This document shows positions 6,849 to 9,742 of a stretch of 9,742 nt of DNA, piece by piece (position 1 is the stretch's first letter; each line of letters starts with the position of its first letter). The position numbers and the translations under genes are program-made. Location of the stretch: positions 1-9,742 of the forward strand of contig JADHYP010000043.1 of the NCBI GenBank assembly GCA_016782355.1, in the 5' to 3' direction. The notes beneath the pieces were generated by a model, which saw nothing but the letters and a program-made list of their open reading frames with translations, ran no database searches and was not told the origin of the DNA. The DNA is from Candidatus Syntropharchaeum sp. (lineage in GTDB: Archaea > Halobacteriota > Syntropharchaeia > Alkanophagales > Methanospirareceae).

Positions 6849-8920
6849 ATGAGTGTGCCGAGCAAAATTCATAATAGCCAGTTGGTGAAAATCCAACCTG
6901 AGGAAAGGTTAGCCACCACCTCAGAACTGAACCTTGCATCCAGTCTGGTAACAGGCTGTGGTGAAGCCAGGGGGATGGGATACTGGGCTGCAACGCAAGT
7001 AAAGGGATTGAGCCCCGAAATACACGTTATCTCGGAGGTCGACGTTGTTCATTTGACGGAAGGCAGTATTCTCATCGCCGATAGTCCGAATCTCCAGTCT
7101 TGGAATATAGCAGGGAGCTCTGGGACATGGCAAGGCGATGCGAGCCCGACGGGGTCTGAGACCGTGGCACGGTATCAAATGGCTATTATGGGAACTCGGG
7201 AGACCCAGAGTGTTCTCCCCTGGGGAGTATGTCCTATCAAGTCTATAGACGGCAAGATAGTACAGACGACACTCTGGGAGTCGGACCAGTTCATAGTACC
7301 GTTGAAGCGGGGTAATGCCCGTGGAGGGAAGGGACTGGCAGGAGCGCGATGGACCGGCAGGGACACACCCTCCATACCCAGAGATGGGCGAGAGGTGTCA
7401 ACAAAACTGTGGTTCATAACTCTACAAGCCAGAGAATATCCCACGTGTAAGTTTACGTCTTTAGCGCACTTACTTACGGCGGATTTTCTCAAAGAATGCT
7501 TCCGGGAGTTAAAGAAAGGCAAAGCTCCCGGCATTGATGGGGTAACAGTAGGAGATTATGAAGAAAACTTAGAGGAGAATATAGAAGATTTGGTAGTAAG
7601 ACTGAAAGCAAAGCAATACCGACCACAACCAGTTAAACGAGTCTTTATACCGAAGCCAAACGGGGAACGAAGACCGCTTGGAATCCCTGCCATCGAAGAC
7701 AAGATAGTCCAGTTGGCGCTAAAGAAAATTCTGGAGGCAATCTTTGAAGAGGATTTCTGTGACGTATCCTTCGGGTTTCGACCCAACCGCAGTTGCCATG
7801 ACGCGCTGGACAAGGTTGACAAGACCATCATGACCAAACCGGCTAACTACGTGGTGGATATGGACATAGCGAAGTTCTTTGATACGGTAGACCACAAATG
7901 TCTGATGGAATGCTTGAAACAGCGAATAGTAGACCCAAGTTTGCTGCGAATAATCGCCCGCTTCTTAAAATCTGGCGTGATGGAGGAAGGGATATATCAG
8001 GAGACGGACAGAGGCACGCCGCAAGGAGGGATATTGAGTCCGGTGCTTGCGAACATGTATCTCCATTATGCTTTAGACCTGTGGTTCGAGAAAGCGGTGA
8101 AGAAGCGGTTGAAGGGGTTTGCACAGCTCGTTCGCTACGCGGACGACTTCATTGTCTGTTTTCAACACGGTGATGAAGCCAGAGCGTTTGGAATGGCATT
8201 AAAGAAAAGACTGGCTAAATTCGGACTGACGATTTCGGAGGAGAAGAGCAGAATCATTGAGTTTGGGCGTTATGCCTGTCAGCAAGCGCGGAAACAGGGC
8301 AAGAAGTGTGCTACGTTTGACTTTCTTGGGTTTACGCACTTCTGCGATAAGACCCGAAACGGGAATTTCAAGGTAGGGCGCAAGACATCCAGTAAGAAGT
8401 TCAGGCAGAAGATGAAAGAGATGAACCAGTGGCTAAAAGGTATCCGAAATCGCGTGAAACAGGTGGTCTGGTGGCGAGTGCTGAAGCAAAAGCTGGTTGG
8501 ACATTACCAGTACTACGGTATGAGCGGAAATATGCAGGGAATAGAGAATTACTACTATCGCACAGTGCGACTTGCCTTTAAGTGGGTAAATAGGCGCAGT
8601 CAGAAGAAGAGTTATAACTGGAGTCAATTCAACCGTTTTCTCTCATTTAATCCGCTGCCAAAGCCGAAGATTTATCATTTCTATACCCTATCCAAACGTA
8701 GAGGATGTGCTTCTGAAGAGCCGGATGAGGGAAAACCTCAAGTCCGGTTCTGTGAGGGGGCTCATAGCTGCCTCGGAGCTAATACTCCATCAGGAGGTGG
8801 GCTATGAGTTCTACTCGACATAAAAACATGAACCCATTTGTAGGTATTGCTGTATCAATTGCGGTTACTTATCTATTAATTGTTATTGTGTTTCGAAGAT
8901 TTGGAACGGAAGTACTATAA
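6849..8920 (+). CDS. Intron-split 34-residue membrane micro-protein (exons 6849-6852 and 8820-8920)
   Basis: Removing the predicted intron 6853-8819 joins ATG A to AT AAA AAC ATG and gives an uninterrupted 34-codon frame ending at TAA 8918-8920. The peptide begins MNKNMNPFVGIAVS, continues through a hydrophobic stretch (about residues 8-26, ending LLIVIV) and ends FRRFGTEVL. This is one transmembrane helix followed by a positive Arg pair, as expected for an inside C-terminus. The Shine-Dalgarno GAGGTG lies 5 bases upstream. The next gene starts 4 bases after the stop, suggesting one transcript. I do not recognise the peptide. An alternative 3' splice site two bases later (8821) would give a Cys-rich frame instead, which I consider less likely. 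The internal ATG 8828 in exon 2 could also start a 30-residue version without splicing, but it lacks a ribosome binding site. Confidence 0.6.
7395..8807 (+). CDS. Group II intron reverse transcriptase/maturase
   Basis: This is the intron-encoded protein (470 residues from GTG 7395) that helps the intron RNA fold and splice and copies it into DNA at new sites. The N-terminus VSTKLWFITLQAREYP and FTSLAHLL matches the family start. GKAPGIDGVTV is at 43-53, GERRPLGIPAIEDKIVQ (RT2) at 90-106, VVDMDIAKFFDTVDH (RT3, catalytic Asp 157) at 153-167, and RGTPQGGILSP (RT4) at 206-216. VRYADDFIV with the catalytic Asp pair is at 246-254, FDFLGF at 308-313, and a maturase/X domain spans about 330-425. No HNH endonuclease follows, so target-primed reverse transcription would need a nick from elsewhere. 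The frame is open back to the host gene's ATG 6849, but residues encoded there overlay the ribozyme. The C-terminal 35 codons overlap domains V and VI, with stop TGA 8805-8807 inside domain VI. Confidence 0.93.
   Translation: MSTKLWFITLQAREYPTCKFTSLAHLLTADFLKECFRELKKGKAPGIDGVTVGDYEENLEENIEDLVVRLKAKQYRPQPVKRVFIPKPNGERRPLGIPAIEDKIVQLALKKILEAIFEEDFCDVSFGFRPNRSCHDALDKVDKTIMTKPANYVVDMDIAKFFDTVDHKCLMECLKQRIVDPSLLRIIARFLKSGVMEEGIYQETDRGTPQGGILSPVLANMYLHYALDLWFEKAVKKRLKGFAQLVRYADDFIVCFQHGDEARAFGMALKKRLAKFGLTISEEKSRIIEFGRYACQQARKQGKKCATFDFLGFTHFCDKTRNGNFKVGRKTSSKKFRQKMKEMNQWLKGIRNRVKQVVWWRVLKQKLVGHYQYYGMSGNMQGIENYYYRTVRLAFKWVNRRSQKKSYNWSQFNRFLSFNPLPKPKIYHFYTLSKRRGCASEEPDEGKPQVRFCEGAHSCLGANTPSGGGL
8718..8819 (+). 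ncRNA. Domains V and VI of the group II intron
   Basis: Domain V (8718-8750) starts GAGCCGGATGAGG and ends CCTCAAGTCCGGTTC. GAGCCGGA pairs with TCCGGTTC and GAGG with CCTC around a GAAA tetraloop, with the usual two-base bulge region. This is the catalytic core hairpin. Domain VI has a perfect 8-bp stem CTCATAGC (8761-8768) with GCTATGAG (8801-8808) and a lower GAG/CTC pairing (8754-8756 with 8814-8816). These leave A8813 unpaired seven bases from the 3' end, the expected branch-point position. This geometry supports 8819 as the last intron base. Confidence 0.85.
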
Positions 8921-8924
8921 AAAG

Positions 8925-9200
8925 ATGGAAAAAGGGAAAAAAATCGCTTTAGGAATTATCGCAATAATCTTTCTGGTGGCTATCTTTGCAGCAGCGATAC
9001 CAGAAACTAAGATAGAGCAAAAAGCAACGGCGAATTTAAATTTAAGTGCTTACATGATAATTAATTCTGAATATAGTCCCTATTCAGCTATCTCAGAAGA
9101 TATGGTATATTTCCAGGATAAGCCATATTTAGATAAAAGCGAAACGAAAAAAAGATTTCTAAAATTTTTTTCAATTGCATTGATTATAGGACTATTATAG
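8925..9200 (+). CDS. Membrane protein of unknown function, first part (ends at in-frame TAG)
   Basis: From ATG 8925, four bases after the micro-protein stop, this encodes 91 residues. An N-terminal membrane anchor or signal (KKIALGIIAIIFLVAIFAAA) precedes a 50-60-residue polar, Tyr-rich segment predicted outside, then charged KSETKKR and a second hydrophobic stretch FLKFFSIALIIGLL, which is cut by TAG 9198-9200. The same frame stays open after the TAG, and the hydrophobic stretch continues as GFIAVGIQNYIRKKG. The natural transmembrane helix therefore spans the TAG. I do not recognise the family. Either the TAG is read as an amino acid (pyrrolysine), the gene carries a nonsense mutation, or a short product is made. 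The frame also extends upstream to 8880, but ATG 8925 is the more likely start. Confidence 0.5.
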   Translation: MEKGKKIALGIIAIIFLVAIFAAAIPETKIEQKATANLNLSAYMIINSEYSPYSAISEDMVYFQDKPYLDKSETKKRFLKFFSIALIIGLL

Positions 9201-9470
9201 GGATTTATCGCTGTGGGTATTCAAAATTACATACGTAAAAAAGGAATTCACTTTTATATGTCAATAGATGTTGGGATAGCTCTTCTCACCAAATTAGTTG
9301 AAATTGTTGTTATCGTATACGGATTTTTTGCAGCATTCCTTATTATTACCACCACTACTATGTCAGAATCCTTACTTGATGATAGTTATAAAATATTGGT
9401 TTTGGAAAAAATGAATATCTTTGAGAAGAAGAATTGCCTTTTAATGTCTGCGGGGATTATTAACTATTGA
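9201..9470 (+). CDS. Membrane protein continuation after the in-frame TAG
   Basis: This is the same reading frame as 8925-9200, open for 89 more codons to TGA 9468-9470. A stand-alone start would be GTG 9213, but no ribosome binding site is visible before it. The translation completes one transmembrane helix (GFIAVGIQ then NYIRKKG) and adds another (LVEIVVIVYGFFAAFLIITT) followed by a soluble tail (SESLLDDSYKILVLEKMNIF). Read through, the whole protein would be 181 residues with about three membrane spans. The last residues may have been altered by the insertion sequence that starts directly after the stop. Function unknown. Confidence 0.4.
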   Translation, partial: GFIAVGIQNYIRKKGIHFYMSIDVGIALLTKLVEIVVIVYGFFAAFLIITTTTMSESLLDDSYKILVLEKMNIFEKKNCLLMSAGIINY

Positions 9471-9471
9471 T

Positions 9472-9742
9472 TGTTAGGTAATTGTGGGACAGCCTCTATG
9501 GGAGTAAACACGTATTCTATATCAAATGTCAGAAGAAGAGAAGATATGTGTGATTCTAAGCGCTATCCAAAAGATCAAAGAGTCAAAACAACCTGTCACA
9601 GCGTATTTCAAACATAATTCTGTTCCGTTTTCTCGAGTGCAATACTATCGCTATTGCAGGACTCTTCAGAAACGTGGTGAAGAAGGGCTCAGAGATAAGA
9701 GAAAAGATGGGAATTATACGAAACTGACAGAAAGAATAAAAG
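9472..9742 (+). mobile_element. Left end of an insertion sequence (runs off the window)
   Basis: A transposase gene begins at 9526. The segment TGTTAGGTAATTGTGGGAC from 9472 is a candidate terminal inverted repeat, since many IS481/IS3-like ends begin TGT. The other end is outside the window, so the boundary is tentative. Confidence 0.45.
9526..9742 (+). CDS. Transposase N-terminus (integrase-core, IS481-like), partial
   Basis: This is a 72-codon open frame from ATG 9526 to the window edge, starting MSEEEKICVILSAIQKIKES. The part FSRVQYYRYCRTLQKRGEEG followed by LRDKRKDGNYTKLTERIK is the helix-turn-helix DNA-binding region typical of IS481/IS3-type transposases, where the 'GeeGLrdkR..GN..KLT' pattern precedes the rve (DDE) catalytic core. 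The catalytic part lies beyond the window. No strong ribosome binding site is visible. The gene follows the membrane-protein stop by 55 bases. Confidence 0.75.
   Translation, partial: MSEEEKICVILSAIQKIKESKQPVTAYFKHNSVPFSRVQYYRYCRTLQKRGEEGLRDKRKDGNYTKLTERIK

Larger units (their letters stand above)
6853..8819 (+). mobile_element. Complete group II intron (1967 bases)
   Basis: This is a self-splicing retroelement. The 5' end GTGTGCCG matches the group II consensus GUGYG, and the 3' end ACTCGAC ends in the expected AY. A 33-base domain V (8718-8750) and a domain VI with a bulged adenosine (A8813) lie just before the 3' end. The open frame for the reverse transcriptase occupies the domain IV position. 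Bases 6853 to about 7390 should form domains I-III, with conserved-looking purine-rich strings such as GGTAATGCCCGTGGAGGGAA at about 7311-7330. The insertion point is one base after the ATG of a small gene and not behind a terminator hairpin, which argues against a typical group IIC insertion. Both ends look intact, so the element may be splicing-competent and mobile. I did not assign a subclass. Confidence 0.9.

Noticed and set aside
6686..6874. 62-codon frame across the inverted-repeat element
   Set aside because: It starts inside the hairpin element and runs into the intron 5' end; its Arg/Lys/Pro-rich sequence reflects the repeat and there is no ribosome binding site.
7898..8173. 91-codon frame overlapping the reverse transcriptase
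   Set aside because: Different frame over the RT4-YADD region of a certain gene, with no family character.

Overview
The window looks like a piece of an archaeal chromosome, most likely a euryarchaeon with DNA gyrase. Methane- or alkane-cycling lineages such as ANME-1 or Methanomicrobia-like groups fit, but that placement is inference. The evidence is an archaeal-type S-adenosylmethionine synthetase, an archaeal SepF, an archaeal ZPR1-type zinc-finger protein, TATA-box-like A/T boxes close to start codons, and a full-length GyrB.

Layout. Bases 1-1820 hold what reads as one gene for a PfkB-type sugar/nucleoside kinase fused to a double SIS (sugar isomerase) domain. It is broken over three reading frames by two +1 shifts and runs off the left edge. 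Bases 1821-2116 are an A/T-rich gap ending in the promoter of a 58-residue CxxC-x17-CxxC zinc-ribbon protein. That gene converges on gyrB (minus strand), with a hairpin/T-tract terminator region between them. A divergent promoter region (about 4290-4468) separates gyrB from a plus-strand run of housekeeping genes: sepF (cell division), zpr1-like, and mat (AdoMet synthetase).

From 6671 on the region is accessory in character. First comes a 69-base element with a perfect 12-bp outer inverted repeat enclosing two 7-bp hairpins. Next is a complete 1967-base group II intron (6853-8819) encoding a reverse transcriptase/maturase without a visible endonuclease domain. The intron sits one base after the ATG of a tiny gene. 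Joining the predicted exons restores a 34-codon single-span membrane peptide with a good ribosome binding site. Four bases later begins a membrane-protein gene whose frame is cut by one in-frame TAG in the middle of a predicted transmembrane segment (pyrrolysine/read-through candidate, or a nonsense mutation). The right edge contains the start of an integrase-type transposase, so an insertion sequence begins near 9472.

How the parts relate. The gyrB to mat part is ordinary chromosomal core. The most unusual observation is the intron-split micro-gene. Unspliced RNA reads from the host ATG, in frame and without a stop, through the intron into the maturase. Spliced RNA encodes the small membrane peptide. 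One start codon could therefore serve two mutually exclusive products.
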